Below the pieces are notes generated by a model, which worked only from the letters and a program-made list of their open reading frames with translations, was not told the origin of the DNA and searched no databases. A DNA stretch of 64,000 nt from contig NZ_CP168006.1 of NCBI RefSeq assembly GCF_041521385.1, positions 2,536,294 to 2,600,293 of the forward strand, in the 5' to 3' direction. The stretch's first letter is position 1; each line of letters begins with the position of its first letter. This document shows positions 39,333-50,551 of this stretch, piece after piece. The translations under genes were made by a program, and so were the position numbers. Source of the stretch: Alcaligenes faecalis (lineage in GTDB: Bacteria; Pseudomonadota; Gammaproteobacteria; Burkholderiales; Burkholderiaceae_B).

Positions 39333-40373
39333 ATGAATACAGCGTCCACGGCCTTAGCCGCGTCCGATAACCCGCAGATGGAACTGGTTTGCCCCGCGGG
39401 CAGCTTGCCTGCCTTGAAAGCGGCGATTGATAACGGAGCCGATAGTGTTTATCTGGGGTTCCGGGATGCCACCAACGCCCGGAACTTCGCCGGGCTTAAT
39501 TTTGATGCGCAGGCGATTGCACAGGGGATTGATTACGCGCATCAGCGCGGCCGCAAGGTTTTGCTGGCTCTCAATACCTACCCGCAACCCAATGCCTGGC
39601 AACAGTGGCGCGACGCCGTGGACCGAGCCGCCGAGGCTCAGGTCGATGCGGTCATCATGGCAGACCCTGGTTTGATGGCCTATGCCAGTCAGGCACATCC
39701 CAATTTGCGCTTGCACTTATCGGTGCAGGGCTCAGCCACCAATCCGGAAGCCATCAAGTATTACCACCAGAACTTTGGTATTCAGCGTGTGGTCTTGCCG
39801 CGTGTCTTGTCCATGACCCAAGTGGAGCAGGTCTGTGAGCAGGTCCCGGTTCAGGTTGAGGTATTTGGTTTTGGCAGTTTGTGCGTGATGGTGGAGGGTC
39901 GCTGTGCCTTGTCGTCTTATGCCACCGGAGAATCGCCCAATACACATGGTGTCTGTTCCCCCGCCGGGCATGTGCGCTGGGAGCAAACTGATCAGGGCCT
40001 GGAGTCGCGTCTGAATGGTGTGTTGATCGACCGCTATCAGGATGGCGAAAACGCGGCTTACCCCACTTTGTGCAAAGGGCGCTTTGATGTGGCGGGCGAA
40101 AACTATTACGCCCTGGAAGAGCCCACCAGCCTGAACACCTTGTCCTTATTGCCTCAGTTGCTGGCGGCGGGTGTCAGCGCAATCAAGATTGAAGGCCGAC
40201 AGCGCAGCCCGGCTTATGTGGCTCAAGTTACCCAGGTTTGGCGGCAAGCCATTGATTCGGCCAAATCCACGCCAGCCCGTTATTCAGTCCATCCGGCCTG
40301 GATGGGGGCTTTGAACAAATTGGCCGAAGGGCAGCAACATACGCTGGGTGCCTATTCTCGGCCCTGGAAGTAG
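39333..40373 (+). CDS. ubiU: O2-independent ubiquinone hydroxylation protein UbiU
   Basis: Forms a heterodimer with UbiV that hydroxylates ubiquinone precursors without oxygen. Peptidase-U32 family fold (formerly YhbU). The 346 residues include MELVCPAGSLPALKAAIDNGAD near 16-37. Four Cys expected to bind a [4Fe-4S] cluster are in SLCVMVEGRC (two), HGVCSPAG and PTLCKGRF, around residues 188-250. The neighbours ubiV and ubiT follow on the same strand, giving the complete anaerobic ubiquinone set, with an FNR-like site upstream. Confidence 0.94.
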   Translation: MNTASTALAASDNPQMELVCPAGSLPALKAAIDNGADSVYLGFRDATNARNFAGLNFDAQAIAQGIDYAHQRGRKVLLALNTYPQPNAWQQWRDAVDRAAEAQVDAVIMADPGLMAYASQAHPNLRLHLSVQGSATNPEAIKYYHQNFGIQRVVLPRVLSMTQVEQVCEQVPVQVEVFGFGSLCVMVEGRCALSSYATGESPNTHGVCSPAGHVRWEQTDQGLESRLNGVLIDRYQDGENAAYPTLCKGRFDVAGENYYALEEPTSLNTLSLLPQLLAAGVSAIKIEGRQRSPAYVAQVTQVWRQAIDSAKSTPARYSVHPAWMGALNKLAEGQQHTLGAYSRPWK

Positions 40374-40391
40374 AGCATGGGAGGCTCAAAC

Positions 40392-41294
40392 ATGAAATTA
40401 TCTTTAGGCCCCTTGCAGTACTACTGGTCCCGCGTCGCCACCATGCAGTTTTATGAGTCGGCCTGCGATTGGCCGGTCGATGTGGTGTATCTGGGCGAGA
40501 CCGTATGTTCACGCCGACACGAATTACGACTGGATGATTGGCTGGATATTGCCCAGATGCTGGCCCAGGCCGGTAAAGTGCCGGTTCTGTCCAGCCAAGT
40601 CTTGCTGGAGTCCGGGCGGGACGTGAATACGCTGCGCAAGGTCACCGAGCAGGCCGATTATCTGGTCGAAGCCAATGATATGGGGGCAGTACGTTTAATG
40701 CAGGGCCGGGACTTTGTCGCCGGCCCTTTTTTGAATGTTTACAACGGGCCGGTGCTGGATTTGATTGCCTCTCAAGGCGCTGTGCGCTGGGTGATGCCTC
40801 TGGAAATGGGTCGTGCGGGATTGGCGCAGTTGCAGCAGGACAGACCTGCCGGTTTGGAAACCGAGGTCTTTGCCTTTGGGCGTTTGCCCCTGGCGTTCTC
40901 GGCCCGTTGCTTTGCCGCGCGGAACCGCAACTTGCCCAAGGACAATTGTCAGTACGTGTGCATGGACTATCCCGATGGCTTGCTGCTGGAAACGCGTGAT
41001 GGACAAGGCTTTCTGACGATCAACGGGATTCAGACTCAATCTGCCTGGGTATATACCTTGTTGGAGCAGGTACAGGATTTGCGCGACGTGGGTGTGGATA
41101 TGCTGCGCTTGAGCCCGCAATCTCAACATATGGATGCGGTTGTACATTTGTTTAACGACGTGATTCAGGGACGTATTCAGGCTACAGATGCCCACGAGGA
41201 TATACTGCCTTTACTGCCCGCTAAAGCCTGCAACGGTTTCTGGCATGGTCGTCCCGGCCTGGAATGGGTAGCGCCAGCATCAGAACGTTTTTAA
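40392..41294 (+). CDS. ubiV: O2-independent ubiquinone hydroxylation protein UbiV
   Basis: Partner of UbiU, also peptidase-U32-like and cluster-binding. The 300 residues (from MKLSLGPLQYYW) have cysteines at GETVCSRRHE near residue 38 and in FSARCFAARNRNLPKDNCQYVC near 172-193, matching the four-Cys pattern of the family. The start was set by the conserved N-terminus; an ATG five codons upstream at 40377 is possible. It begins 18 bp after ubiU. Confidence 0.94.
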   Translation: MKLSLGPLQYYWSRVATMQFYESACDWPVDVVYLGETVCSRRHELRLDDWLDIAQMLAQAGKVPVLSSQVLLESGRDVNTLRKVTEQADYLVEANDMGAVRLMQGRDFVAGPFLNVYNGPVLDLIASQGAVRWVMPLEMGRAGLAQLQQDRPAGLETEVFAFGRLPLAFSARCFAARNRNLPKDNCQYVCMDYPDGLLLETRDGQGFLTINGIQTQSAWVYTLLEQVQDLRDVGVDMLRLSPQSQHMDAVVHLFNDVIQGRIQATDAHEDILPLLPAKACNGFWHGRPGLEWVAPASERF

Positions 41295-41309
41295 GGGAGG
41301 GATGCAAAA

Positions 41310-41807
41310 GTGAACGAAATAACGACTCCCCGTTTACCCGCTGTGGTAGCGGGTGTTTTAAGCCGTTTGCCCCCGTGGCCCGGTTCTCGTTTGTTTTGTA
41401 CCGGCTTGAACGTGCTGATGCGTCCGCACTTGCCGGCTGATATTGCAGAACGGCTGGAGGGACGGGCTTTACGCATACAGGTGGCCGATGCCGGTTTGGC
41501 GTTTGACTATACGTGGCGTCAAGGGGCTTTTTACCCCCTGTCCGCGCACGCACAAAGCCCGGATCTGATTCTGAAAGCGGATCTTTGGGCTTTTTATCAG
41601 CTTTTGCAGCGACAGGAGGACCCGGATACCTTGTTCTTTAATCGACGTCTGTCGATTGAGGGCGATACCGAATTGGGCCTGATGGTGAAAAACACCCTGG
41701 ACGCCTTGGACCCCGATATTCTGCATCCGCGTGCCGTGCTCAAACAGGGGAAAGCGGCGTTGCAGGATGTGCTGCGCCGCCCGATTCGTACACCCGCTTC
41801 CTCCTAA
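41310..41807 (+). CDS. ubiT: SCP2-domain ubiquinone biosynthesis accessory protein UbiT
   Basis: A 165-residue SCP2 sterol-carrier-domain protein. UbiT is the lipid-binding accessory factor of the anaerobic ubiquinone pathway (the anaerobic counterpart of UbiJ). The SCP2 core runs from LRIQVADAGLAFDYTW near 50-65 to LFFNRRLSIEGDTELGLMVKNTLDALD near 108-134. It lies 15 bp after ubiV. Its 3' end is 5 bp from the convergent nrdG gene, and no terminator is visible between them. Confidence 0.92.
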   Translation: MNEITTPRLPAVVAGVLSRLPPWPGSRLFCTGLNVLMRPHLPADIAERLEGRALRIQVADAGLAFDYTWRQGAFYPLSAHAQSPDLILKADLWAFYQLLQRQEDPDTLFFNRRLSIEGDTELGLMVKNTLDALDPDILHPRAVLKQGKAALQDVLRRPIRTPASS

Positions 41808-41812
41808 GGAGC

Positions 41813-42562
41813 TTAAGAGCGCCGCACTTCAAAGTACGGAAACAGCTTCTGGAGGTTTTCCAAAACTTCTGTTCCTGGGTAGGCCTGTAAGGCCTGCCCA
41901 GTTTCATTCAGGAAATCATCATCGCAGCCTTGTGTGCGGAAAATCTGCACGGCGTATCGTTGTACGCCTAAAGCGTGCAGGTGTTGTCCCAAAGAGAGGA
42001 CCGATGCAGGGCTATGTAGTTGAGGGTGAATGGTGCTGCGGCACTCAAACAGAATGTCCTCGTTCAGCAGCAACTGCAAGCTGCGTAGGGGGGCTGCCGC
42101 ACTATTGCTGCGTTGCGTAATGACGTCGTAGTGCCGAAACTCGGCTTTGATATCCAAACCTATCCAGTCTACCCACGGCAAGATTTCCAGCAGCCTGGCC
42201 GGATGTGTGCCTGCTGTGTGTAAACCGATCTTGAAACCTAGTCTACGTACTGCGCGTATGGCGGAACCCAGAGCCGGGTCCAGCGTGGGTTCGCCGCCGC
42301 TAAAAACGACGGCATCCAGTAGACCGACTCGGCGATTCAGAAAATCCAGCAAGGCGTTCCAATCAATCGCACTGTCTGGTGTGCGCTCTTGCAGGTGAGG
42401 ATTATGACAGTAGCCACAGCGCCAGGGGCAGCCTTGCACAAAGATGACAGCGGCTAATTGGCCGGGGTAATCCGTGGCCGAGAAAGGGGCGCAGCCGCCC
42501 ACTTTCAAGGCCACTTTGCGAGGAGACATGGCTGGATACAGATGGCGTGTGGCGTAAGTCAT
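41813..42562 (-). CDS. nrdG: Anaerobic ribonucleotide reductase activating enzyme
   Basis: Radical SAM enzyme that generates the glycyl radical in the class III ribonucleotide reductase. The 249 residues have the cluster motif C-x3-C-x2-C in QGCPWRCGYCHNP near residues 45-57 and the SAM-binding FSGGEPTLD near 91-99. It is longer than E. coli NrdG (154 aa) and has an N-terminal lead with GGCAPFSATDYPGQ, like the Pseudomonas/Burkholderiales type. It follows the separate glycyl-radical gene by 17 bp, so radical generator and radical acceptor are adjacent. The start is at 42562 or at the ATG at 42529. Confidence 0.92.
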   Translation of the reverse strand: MTYATRHLYPAMSPRKVALKVGGCAPFSATDYPGQLAAVIFVQGCPWRCGYCHNPHLQERTPDSAIDWNALLDFLNRRVGLLDAVVFSGGEPTLDPALGSAIRAVRRLGFKIGLHTAGTHPARLLEILPWVDWIGLDIKAEFRHYDVITQRSNSAAAPLRSLQLLLNEDILFECRSTIHPQLHSPASVLSLGQHLHALGVQRYAVQIFRTQGCDDDFLNETGQALQAYPGTEVLENLQKLFPYFEVRRS

Positions 42563-42579
42563 GGAGCTTGCCCCGATCT

Positions 42580-42762
42580 TTACAAGCTGGGGACAGTGTT
42601 GCTTCTGGAGGCGCTGGCTTCGGTGAAGTAGCGTCGCTCATGGAATTCGCCTTGCTTGCCAATATTGAAGGACGACATGGGACGGTGATAGCCCATGACG
42701 CGTGTCCAGATTTCGCAAGGCTGGCGTTCGGAATCTTGAAGAGTGATGGTGTCGGTGTTCAT
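42580..42762 (-). CDS. Stand-alone glycyl-radical segment of class III ribonucleotide reductase
   Basis: A 60-residue protein (ATG at 42762 preceded by AAGGAG at good spacing) corresponding to the extreme C-terminus of full-length NrdD proteins. It contains CEIWTRVMGYHRP with the radical-site Gly at residue 24 (RVMGY), then SFNIGKQGEFHERRYF. The large NrdD protein encoded upstream ends without this segment. The fragment therefore supplies the glycyl radical in trans, in the manner of YfiD/GrcA for pyruvate formate-lyase, or the two pieces assemble permanently. The family knowledge is established; the in-trans reading is inference. Confidence 0.85.
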   Translation of the reverse strand: MNTDTITLQDSERQPCEIWTRVMGYHRPMSSFNIGKQGEFHERRYFTEASASRSNTVPSL

Positions 42763-42937
42763 GAATAACTCCTTGGAAAAAAGGGCCGTCACGCTATGCG
42801 AATGTGACTAGCCTGGGTGTGTGCCAAGAGACTGGTTTTAGATAAACGCTGAGAACAACAAAAAGCCTGGTTTTAGTTGAGCCAAGTGGATTGGTTTATC
42901 CTGTTTAACAAAAAAGATTGGCTTGAAAAGATCGGCT

Positions 42938-44794
<1,857 letters not shown>

Positions 44795-44806
44795 ATTTTT
44801 CGCCAA

Positions 44807-44853
44807 AAACTATATATAGTGATTTTTAGGATTTACGACACTATATATGGTGG
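44807..44853 (-). promoter_or_regulatory. Two NrdR boxes upstream of nrdD
   Basis: AAACTATATATAGTGA (44807-44822, with a 12-bp perfect palindrome core) and ACACTATATATGGTGG (44838-44853). Their centres are 31 bp apart, three helical turns, the arrangement typical of NrdR repressor binding at nrd promoters. Confidence 0.85.
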
Positions 44854-44886
44854 TTTTTTGTGGGGCTAGGCGATTTTCGCCCAGGC

Positions 44887-44900
44887 TTGATCTAGGTTAA
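44887..44900. promoter_or_regulatory. FNR/Dnr-like site upstream of nrdD
   Basis: TTGATCTAGGTTAA, a perfect left half-site with a degenerate right half, 93-107 bp before the nrdD start and just upstream of the NrdR boxes. It is consistent with anaerobic activation combined with NrdR repression. Confidence 0.55.
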
Positions 44901-45174
44901 TTCTGCGCCTGAAGTGACTGGGTCAAGGATTTTGTCGGACAGAAATCCTTGGGCACTCCTTACCCTGATCGTTCGTAGGTGGAGATTTGCGCAGGCGAGA
45001 TGGTCGTGTTGCCAGGTGTAAAGAGTTGGCTATGGCCATGCTATGCAAGCAAGCTGGGCGTGCAAGTAGCGCAACAGCAGCTTGGCTCCTGTCGGTGGAG
45101 TCGCACTGTAGCGGGCTTCACGGATAAGCGGTGTACTTGTCTGCTATTGTGCGTTGTCTCTTTTTCGGGAGGCA
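44901..45174. other. Gap between nrdD promoter and HIT terminator
   Basis: About 270 bp without a convincing gene on either strand. A plus-strand frame of 73 codons here has no family resemblance and no ribosome binding site. Confidence 0.5.
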
Positions 45175-45212
45175 TAAAAACACCCGCTGACTTCTTATAG
45201 GCCAGCGGGTAT
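45175..45212 (-). terminator. Terminator after the trp-HIT operon
   Basis: Inverted repeat ACCCGCTG/CAGCGGGT. On the minus strand it is followed by GTTTTTATG, so it ends transcription from the HIT gene. Confidence 0.8.
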
Positions 45213-45242
45213 TTCTTGAATAGCAGGACTTGAATCGCGGGT

Positions 45243-45701
45243 TTAGTGCTTGAATCGTGCTTTTAGCGCAGTACACAGTGCCTGCTGATACTGGCTGATT
45301 TGCTCAAGCAGGCGTTCTTCGTGGGAAGCCCAGCCTTGCTTTTGTTCTTCTGTGCGTGCGGGGGCGGGCGACCAGGCAGAATCCGGAAAGAACGGGTCGT
45401 CCTTCCAGCGAGGGATGATGTGCCAATGCAGATGCGGCACCTGATTCCCGAATTGGGCCAGATTGATTTTGGCGACTCCCAGTTTTTCACGTTGAGTCTG
45501 TTCGACCACGTAGACCGCCGCCATGATGTATTGCCGTTGTTCTTCAGTCAGATCTGTCATTTCAGCCACGTGCTCTTGCCAGATCACTCGCGTATAGCCA
45601 GGAAATGGGCTGTCTGTGACAGCCAGTACCTGCAGCCCTGCGCCCGACCATAACAATTGATCGGGCTTCAAGGCGCACAGGGGGCAAGCGGTGCTGCTCA
45701 T
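45243..45701 (-). CDS. HIT-family nucleotide hydrolase
   Basis: A 152-residue histidine-triad protein that cleaves nucleoside phosphoramidates or dinucleotides. The triad HLHWHII (HxHxHxx) lies near residues 92-98. An N-terminal CPLC pair with the following region resembles the zinc-binding or structural Cys of some HIT branches. It overlaps trpC by 4 bp and is therefore the last gene of the trp operon. The role there is unclear. Confidence 0.92.
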   Translation of the reverse strand: MSSTACPLCALKPDQLLWSGAGLQVLAVTDSPFPGYTRVIWQEHVAEMTDLTEEQRQYIMAAVYVVEQTQREKLGVAKINLAQFGNQVPHLHWHIIPRWKDDPFFPDSAWSPAPARTEEQKQGWASHEERLLEQISQYQQALCTALKARFKH

Positions 45702-46498
45702 GCAGGCTGACCGAAGAACAGGTTTTGCAAGGCCACGCCCGGATCAGGCTCCCGCATGAAAGCCTCACCCACCAGGAAGGCTTGTACCTGGTTCTCGCGC
45801 ATCAGAGCGACATCTTCAATGGTGTGGATCCCGCTTTCAGTGACAACGCGTTTTTCGCTGGGGATAAAGGGCAGCAGGTCCAGGGTGTTCTGGGTGCTGG
45901 TTTCAAAGGTGCGCAGATTGCGGTTATTGATGCCCAGCAGGCTGGTCTTCATTTGCAAGGCAATATCCAGCTCGGCGCGGTCATGCACTTCAACCAGCAC
46001 GTCCATGCCCAGTTCGTGGGCCATTTCTTCGTATTCCATCAGTTGATCCTGCTCCAGCGCGGCGACGATCAGCAAGATGCAGTCGGCACCCATAGCACGG
46101 GCATGGATGATCTGGTAGGGGTCAATAATGAAATCTTTGCGCAGTACGGGCAGTGCGCATACGGCACGGGCCTGACGCAGGTGGTCGTAGGAACCCTGGA
46201 AATACTGGATATCGGTCAGGACTGACAGGCAGGCCGCACCGTGGGCGGCGTAGCTGGAAGCAATTTCCGTGGGGTTGAAGTCGGCGCGGATCACACCCTT
46301 GGAGGGGGAGGCCTTTTTGACTTCCGCAATAATGGCAGGCTTGCCTTGAGCAATTTTGTCTTCAATGGCGCTGGCAAAGCCGCGCAGGTCGTTCCGGTTC
46401 TTCGCTTCGCGCAGCAGATCGGACTCGCTGCGCAGTTGGCGGGCGGTGACGACTTCAGCTCTTTTGGTGTCGAGGATCTTGGCCAGAATGTCGTTCAT
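45698..46498 (-). CDS. trpC: Indole-3-glycerol phosphate synthase
   Basis: Closes the indole ring from carboxyphenylaminodeoxyribulose phosphate in tryptophan synthesis. The 266 residues carry [19 protein letters not shown] near 54-72, containing the catalytic Lys and Glu, and [13 protein letters not shown] near 182-194. It is monofunctional, not fused to TrpF. It overlaps trpD and HIT by 4 bp each, so the genes are translationally coupled. Confidence 0.96.
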   Translation of the reverse strand: MNDILAKILDTKRAEVVTARQLRSESDLLREAKNRNDLRGFASAIEDKIAQGKPAIIAEVKKASPSKGVIRADFNPTEIASSYAAHGAACLSVLTDIQYFQGSYDHLRQARAVCALPVLRKDFIIDPYQIIHARAMGADCILLIVAALEQDQLMEYEEMAHELGMDVLVEVHDRAELDIALQMKTSLLGINNRNLRTFETSTQNTLDLLPFIPSEKRVVTESGIHTIEDVALMRENQVQAFLVGEAFMREPDPGVALQNLFFGQPA

Positions 46499-47529
46499 GG
46501 AGTTAACTTCCTTGTATAGGCACGGAATTGTTCGAGTTTTTCGCGTGCGGCACCGTTGGCAATGGCCTCAAAAGCCATGCGCAGGCCTTGTTCAATGGAG
46601 TCGGCGTGGTTGGCGGCATAGATGGCCAAACCAGCATTGAGGCCCACGATATCACGAGCCGTACCCTCTTGGTTATTGAGGGCTTCCATAATCATGACGG
46701 CGGACTCCTCTTTGCTGGAGACGCGAATGCTGCGGTTGGAGGTCATCGCCATACCAAAGTCTTCGGGGTGAATTTCGTATTCCCGCACCTGGCCGTCTTT
46801 CAGTTCGCCCACCAGGGTAGCAGCCCCCAGAGAGGCTTCATCCATGCCGTCCTTGCCGTGTACGATCAGCACGTGCTTGGCCCCCAGGCGTTGCATCACA
46901 CGGACCTGAATCCCCACCAGGTCGGGGTGGAAAACGCCCATCAACTGGTTGGTTGCTCCGGCCGGGTTGGTCAGGGGACCCAGAATATTGAAAATAGTGC
47001 GCACGCCCAGCTCTTTGCGGACAGCGGCCACATTTTTCATCGCACCGTGGTGAGCGGGGGCGAACATGAAGCCGATATTGGTTTCAGCAATGCTTTGTGC
47101 CACTTGTTCGGGCGAGAAGGTCAGGTTCACGCCCAGGGCTTCCAGCACGTCTGCACTACCGGACGAGGAAGACGCACTGCGGTTGCCGTGCTTGGCTACT
47201 TTCACCCCTACGGAGGCGGCCACAAACATGGACGCCGTGGAGATGTTGAAGGTATTGGAGCCGTCGCCACCGGTACCGCACATATCCAGCAGTTCGTCTG
47301 GGTTAGGCGTAATGACGGGGGTGGCAAATTCGCGCATTACCTGGGCGGCGGCAGAAATTTCACCCACGCTTTCTTTTTTCACACGCAGGCCCATCAGCAA
47401 GGCGGCCGCGATCTGGGGCGACATCTCGCCGCGCATCAGCATGCGCATCAAATGCAGCATTTCGTCGTGGAAGATTTCCCGGTGTTCGATACAGCGCACC
47501 AGTGCTTCGGTAGGAGTGATGGTGTTCAT
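46495..47529 (-). CDS. trpD: Anthranilate phosphoribosyltransferase
   Basis: Transfers phosphoribosyl from PRPP to anthranilate. The 344 residues have the PRPP-binding loop [15 protein letters not shown] near 86-100, [21 protein letters not shown] near 113-133, and the pyrophosphate-site HHGAMK block near 159-165. Overlaps trpC by 4 bp and starts 3 bp after trpG, consistent with one transcript. Confidence 0.97.
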   Translation of the reverse strand: MNTITPTEALVRCIEHREIFHDEMLHLMRMLMRGEMSPQIAAALLMGLRVKKESVGEISAAAQVMREFATPVITPNPDELLDMCGTGGDGSNTFNISTASMFVAASVGVKVAKHGNRSASSSSGSADVLEALGVNLTFSPEQVAQSIAETNIGFMFAPAHHGAMKNVAAVRKELGVRTIFNILGPLTNPAGATNQLMGVFHPDLVGIQVRVMQRLGAKHVLIVHGKDGMDEASLGAATLVGELKDGQVREYEIHPEDFGMAMTSNRSIRVSSKEESAVMIMEALNNQEGTARDIVGLNAGLAIYAANHADSIEQGLRMAFEAIANGAAREKLEQFRAYTRKLTP

Positions 47530-47532
47530 GAT

Positions 47533-48096
47533 TTAAAGGTCCAGAAAGTTCTTCAGTAAGGCGTGGCCATGCTCGCTTAGCACCGACTCGGGGTGAAACT
47601 GCACGCCATAAATAGGCAATTCGCGGTGACGGATACCCATGATTTCGCCGTCTTCGGTTTGTGCAGTCACTTCCAGGCAGTCGGGCAGGCTGTCGCGCTC
47701 GATGGCCAGGGAGTGATAGCGGGTGACCTTAAAGGGCGAGGGCAAGTTGCCAAATACGTCCGTGCCCTGGTGGGTAATCGGGGAGACTTTCCCATGCATG
47801 ATTTGCTGCGCACGAATAATGCGCGCACCAAAAGCATGCCCGATCGCTTGATGACCCAGGCAGACGCCCAGAATCGGTCGCTTGCCGGCAAAGTGCTGAA
47901 TCAGTGCAACCGACAGGCCCGCATCCGCAGGGGACTTGGGGCCGGGCGAGACGCACAGATGGCTGGGATTCAGGGCTTCAATCTCTTCAAGGGTGACTTG
48001 ATCGTTGCGTCGCACCACTACTTCCTGGCCCAGTTCTCCAAAGTACTGGACCAGGTTGTAGGTAAACGAGTCATAGTTATCGAGCATGAACAGCAT
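47533..48096 (-). CDS. trpG: Anthranilate synthase component II (glutamine amidotransferase)
   Basis: Provides ammonia from glutamine to TrpE. The 187 residues have the class I amidotransferase triad: nucleophile Cys in [10 protein letters not shown] near residues 79-88 and His-Glu in [13 protein letters not shown] near 165-177. The start [11 protein letters not shown] is set by the conserved N-terminus. In some bacteria this subunit also serves p-aminobenzoate synthesis; no pabB is nearby. It lies 38 bp after trpE. Confidence 0.96.
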   Translation of the reverse strand: MLFMLDNYDSFTYNLVQYFGELGQEVVVRRNDQVTLEEIEALNPSHLCVSPGPKSPADAGLSVALIQHFAGKRPILGVCLGHQAIGHAFGARIIRAQQIMHGKVSPITHQGTDVFGNLPSPFKVTRYHSLAIERDSLPDCLEVTAQTEDGEIMGIRHRELPIYGVQFHPESVLSEHGHALLKNFLDL

Positions 48097-48134
48097 GGGA
48101 ATTCTCCAGCAGAAAAAGAATGGCAGTGGGGCGA

Positions 48135-49655
48135 TTAAATGGGCTCGTCCAGACCGAATTGCACTTGTTCGGCCGCGCGGATGACGGCGCGTGCCTTGGC
48201 TTCGGTCTCTTGCCATTCTTTTTCGGGATCGGAGTCAGCCACGACACCGGCGGCGGCCTGCACATAGAGCATGCCGTCCTTGATGACGCCGGTGCGAATG
48301 GCAATAGCCAGATCCATCTCGCCTGAGTAGCTCAGGTAGCCAGCCGCACCACCGTAAACGCCACGGCGCACGGGCTCCAGTTCATCAATGACTTCCATGG
48401 CGCGTACCTTGGGGGCTCCGGTCAGGGTGCCCGCAGGGAAGGAGGCGCGCAGCACATCCATCTGGCTCATGCCGTCCTGCAGTTCACCGCAGACGTTAGA
48501 GACCAGGTGCTGAACATGCGAGTAGCGTTCGATCGCCATGGTGTCTGTTACTTGTACCGAGCCGGTTTTGGCGATACGGCCAATATCGTTGCGGGCCAGG
48601 TCGATCAGCATCAGGTGTTCAGCGCGTTCTTTTGGATCGGACTTCAGCTCGGCGGCCAGTGCGGCATCGGCTTCCGGCGTGGCACCGCGTTTGCGTGTGC
48701 CGGCCAGTGGACGAATGGTGACGCGCTCCATGTTGCGGCCATCCTGACGGTGCTCTTCCTGACGTACCAGAATTTCGGGTGATGCACCCACGACCTGGAA
48801 GTCGTCGAAGTTCCAGAAGTACATGTAAGGCGATGGGTTCAGTGAACGCAGGGCGCGGTACAGAGACAGGGGCGAGTCGCGGAAAGGTTTGGTGATGACC
48901 TGGCCGATCTGCACTTGCATCAGATCACCGGCGGCAATGTAGTCCTTGGCGCGGGCCACGGCCTTCAGGTAATCCTCTTTGTCGAAGTCACGTTCGCATT
49001 CGGTTTGCATGCTGGCATAGGCGTAAGGGATCACCACGGGCGAGCGCAGTTTTTCGCGCAGGTCTTTCAGACGGCGCTTGGCCAGTACGTAGGCTTCGGG
49101 CTGGGCGGGATCGGCGTAGACCAGCAGGTAGGTGCGACCAGCCAGATTATCCACAATGACCAGCTCGTCCACTTGCAGCAACATGATGTCCGGTACGCCT
49201 TCTTCCTGATCAGCAGGGAAGGGTTTGCGGTTCATGCCCAGGGACGGTTCGATGTGGCGCACGGTGTCGTAGCCGAAGTAACCGGCCAGACCACCTGCAA
49301 AGCGGGGCATGCCAGGGCGCAGGGCCACTTTGAAGCGGGCCTGGAATTGTTCGATGAATTCCAGCGGATCGCCTTCGGCTGTTTCGACAACCTTGCCATC
49401 GTGCAGCACTTGGGTATGACGGCCATAGCTGCGGATCACGGTACGGGCAGGCAGGCCAATAAAGGAGTAGCGACCAAACTGTTCGCCGCCCACAACCGAT
49501 TCCATCAGGCAGCTGTAACGCCCACCTTCGGGGCCGTTGTGCGCCAGTTTCAGATAAATCGACAGGGGCGTATCCAGGTCGGCGTAGGTTTCCGCAATCA
49601 GGGGAATGCGGTTAAAGCCTTCTGCTGCTAGGGCATTGAATTCTATTTCTGTCAT
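48135..49655 (-). CDS. trpE: Anthranilate synthase component I
   Basis: Converts chorismate and ammonia to anthranilate. The 506 residues contain the feedback-inhibition region near the N-terminus ([16 protein letters not shown]) and the chorismate-binding core with [11 protein letters not shown] near 335-345, [19 protein letters not shown] near 364-382 and [20 protein letters not shown] near 430-450. The start [10 protein letters not shown] is chosen by similarity. It is preceded by a Trp-rich leader peptide and a terminator, so transcription is likely controlled by attenuation. Confidence 0.97.
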   Translation of the reverse strand: MTEIEFNALAAEGFNRIPLIAETYADLDTPLSIYLKLAHNGPEGGRYSCLMESVVGGEQFGRYSFIGLPARTVIRSYGRHTQVLHDGKVVETAEGDPLEFIEQFQARFKVALRPGMPRFAGGLAGYFGYDTVRHIEPSLGMNRKPFPADQEEGVPDIMLLQVDELVIVDNLAGRTYLLVYADPAQPEAYVLAKRRLKDLREKLRSPVVIPYAYASMQTECERDFDKEDYLKAVARAKDYIAAGDLMQVQIGQVITKPFRDSPLSLYRALRSLNPSPYMYFWNFDDFQVVGASPEILVRQEEHRQDGRNMERVTIRPLAGTRKRGATPEADAALAAELKSDPKERAEHLMLIDLARNDIGRIAKTGSVQVTDTMAIERYSHVQHLVSNVCGELQDGMSQMDVLRASFPAGTLTGAPKVRAMEVIDELEPVRRGVYGGAAGYLSYSGEMDLAIAIRTGVIKDGMLYVQAAAGVVADSDPEKEWQETEAKARAVIRAAEQVQFGLDEPI

Positions 49656-49696
49656 TGGGATCTCGAGGGTCAGTGGGTACGACGAGCCGGACAGAA

Positions 49697-49732
49697 ACAA
49701 AAAAAGCCCGGTCGTTGTGATTACCGGGCTTA
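49697..49732 (-). terminator. trp attenuator terminator
   Basis: Hairpin AGCCCGGT/ACCGGGCT (10-nt loop) followed on the minus strand by a run of T (49699-49705). It lies between the trp leader peptide and trpE. Another pairing, GGACGCC (49770-49776) with GGCGGTCC (49743-49750), lies upstream of it. Confidence 0.8.
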
Positions 49733-49793
49733 TTTTCCTGGAGGCGGTCCGCTGTGTACTACTTTGCAGGGACGCCAGACTTCAAGGTTATAT

Positions 49794-49865
49794 CTACCCG
49801 ATACACGAACGCCACCAGCGCCAATAAGCGCCGTAAATTGTGGATGCGTGAGTGCGAGTAGACAT
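49794..49865 (-). CDS. trpL: trp operon leader peptide, 23 aa
   Basis: A short frame from ATG (49865) to TAG (49794) reads MSTRTHASTIYGAYWRWWRS and ends CIG. It contains three Trp codons within four (Trp-Arg-Trp-Trp) and lies just upstream of a terminator before trpE, the classic arrangement for translation-coupled attenuation. The Trp codon segment TGGTGGCG can also pair with CGCCTCCA at 49739-49746, which would compete with the hairpin at 49743-49776. No strong ribosome binding site is visible; it starts 5 bp after the gph stop codon. Confidence 0.75.
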   Translation of the reverse strand: MSTRTHASTIYGAYWRWWRSCIG

Positions 49866-49870
49866 GAATT

Positions 49871-50551
49871 TTATGACGTGAATACAGGGTTGCGTTTGTT
49901 GCGCAGCCAAATGGCGGCGTCGGCAATAGAGGCAACTATACCATCGGAATCTAGGCTTTGCACATCCTTGCCTTCGTTATAGCCGTAGGGCACCAACAGT
50001 ACGGGGATGTGAGCTGCGCGCGCTGCCTGGGCGTCATTCATGGAATCCCCAATGACCAAAGCCTGTTCGGGAGCCAGTTTCATTTGCTCGCAGGCGTAGA
50101 TAAAAGGCATGGGGTCGGGCTTTTTGCGCGGGCAGGTATCGCCGCCCACTACCAGCTCGAAATAGGGGCTTAAACCTGTTTGTTCCAGCAAGGGGCGCGC
50201 AAATTGCTCAGGTTTGTTGGTGACGACGGCCAGGCGTAATCCTTGGCTTGTAAAGTCGTTCAATCCGTCTAGTACACCGGGATAGAGGCGGCTGTGTTGG
50301 CCATTACATAATTGGTAATGGTAATAAAATGATTCCAATGCCTGGGTATGGTTGTCAGGAGGGTTTGGCAGGTCTGCCAAGGCGCGTCGCACCAGGTTTT
50401 CTGAGCCTTTACCCACGAAAGTGGCGATACGCTCCTCTGGAAGCACAGGCAGGCCCAGGTCAAGACGCATGGCATTACATGCCGAGGCCAAATCAGGAAT
50501 GGTGTCCAGGAGGGTGCCATCCAAATCAAACAGTACAGAGCAAATATTCAT
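49871..50551 (-). CDS. gph: Phosphoglycolate phosphatase
   Basis: HAD-superfamily phosphatase clearing 2-phosphoglycolate. The 226 residues contain the nucleophile motif VLFDLDGTLLDT near 6-17, motif II VVTNKP near 115-120, and motif IV region VIGDSMNDAQAARAA near 168-182. Together with rpe it usually precedes trpE in related genera. Here rpe is separated by a c-di-GMP gene on the opposite strand. The start MNICSVLFD is preferred over an upstream ATG at 50575. Confidence 0.93.
   Translation of the reverse strand: MNICSVLFDLDGTLLDTIPDLASACNAMRLDLGLPVLPEERIATFVGKGSENLVRRALADLPNPPDNHTQALESFYYHYQLCNGQHSRLYPGVLDGLNDFTSQGLRLAVVTNKPEQFARPLLEQTGLSPYFELVVGGDTCPRKKPDPMPFIYACEQMKLAPEQALVIGDSMNDAQAARAAHIPVLLVPYGYNEGKDVQSLDSDGIVASIADAAIWLRNKRNPVFTS

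Noticed and set aside
42580..42937. Sequencing or assembly error explaining the nrdD split
   Set aside because: Not excluded, but unlikely: the small gene has its own AAGGAG and ATG, 175 bp with several stops separate the frames, and the body ends in an in-frame repeat rather than an abrupt frameshift.
44979..45200. 73-codon plus-strand frame upstream of the HIT terminator
   Set aside because: No ribosome binding site or resemblance, and it runs through the HIT gene's terminator hairpin.
46528..47559. 343-codon plus-strand open frame
   Set aside because: Antisense to trpD, whose PRPP-binding motifs are intact.
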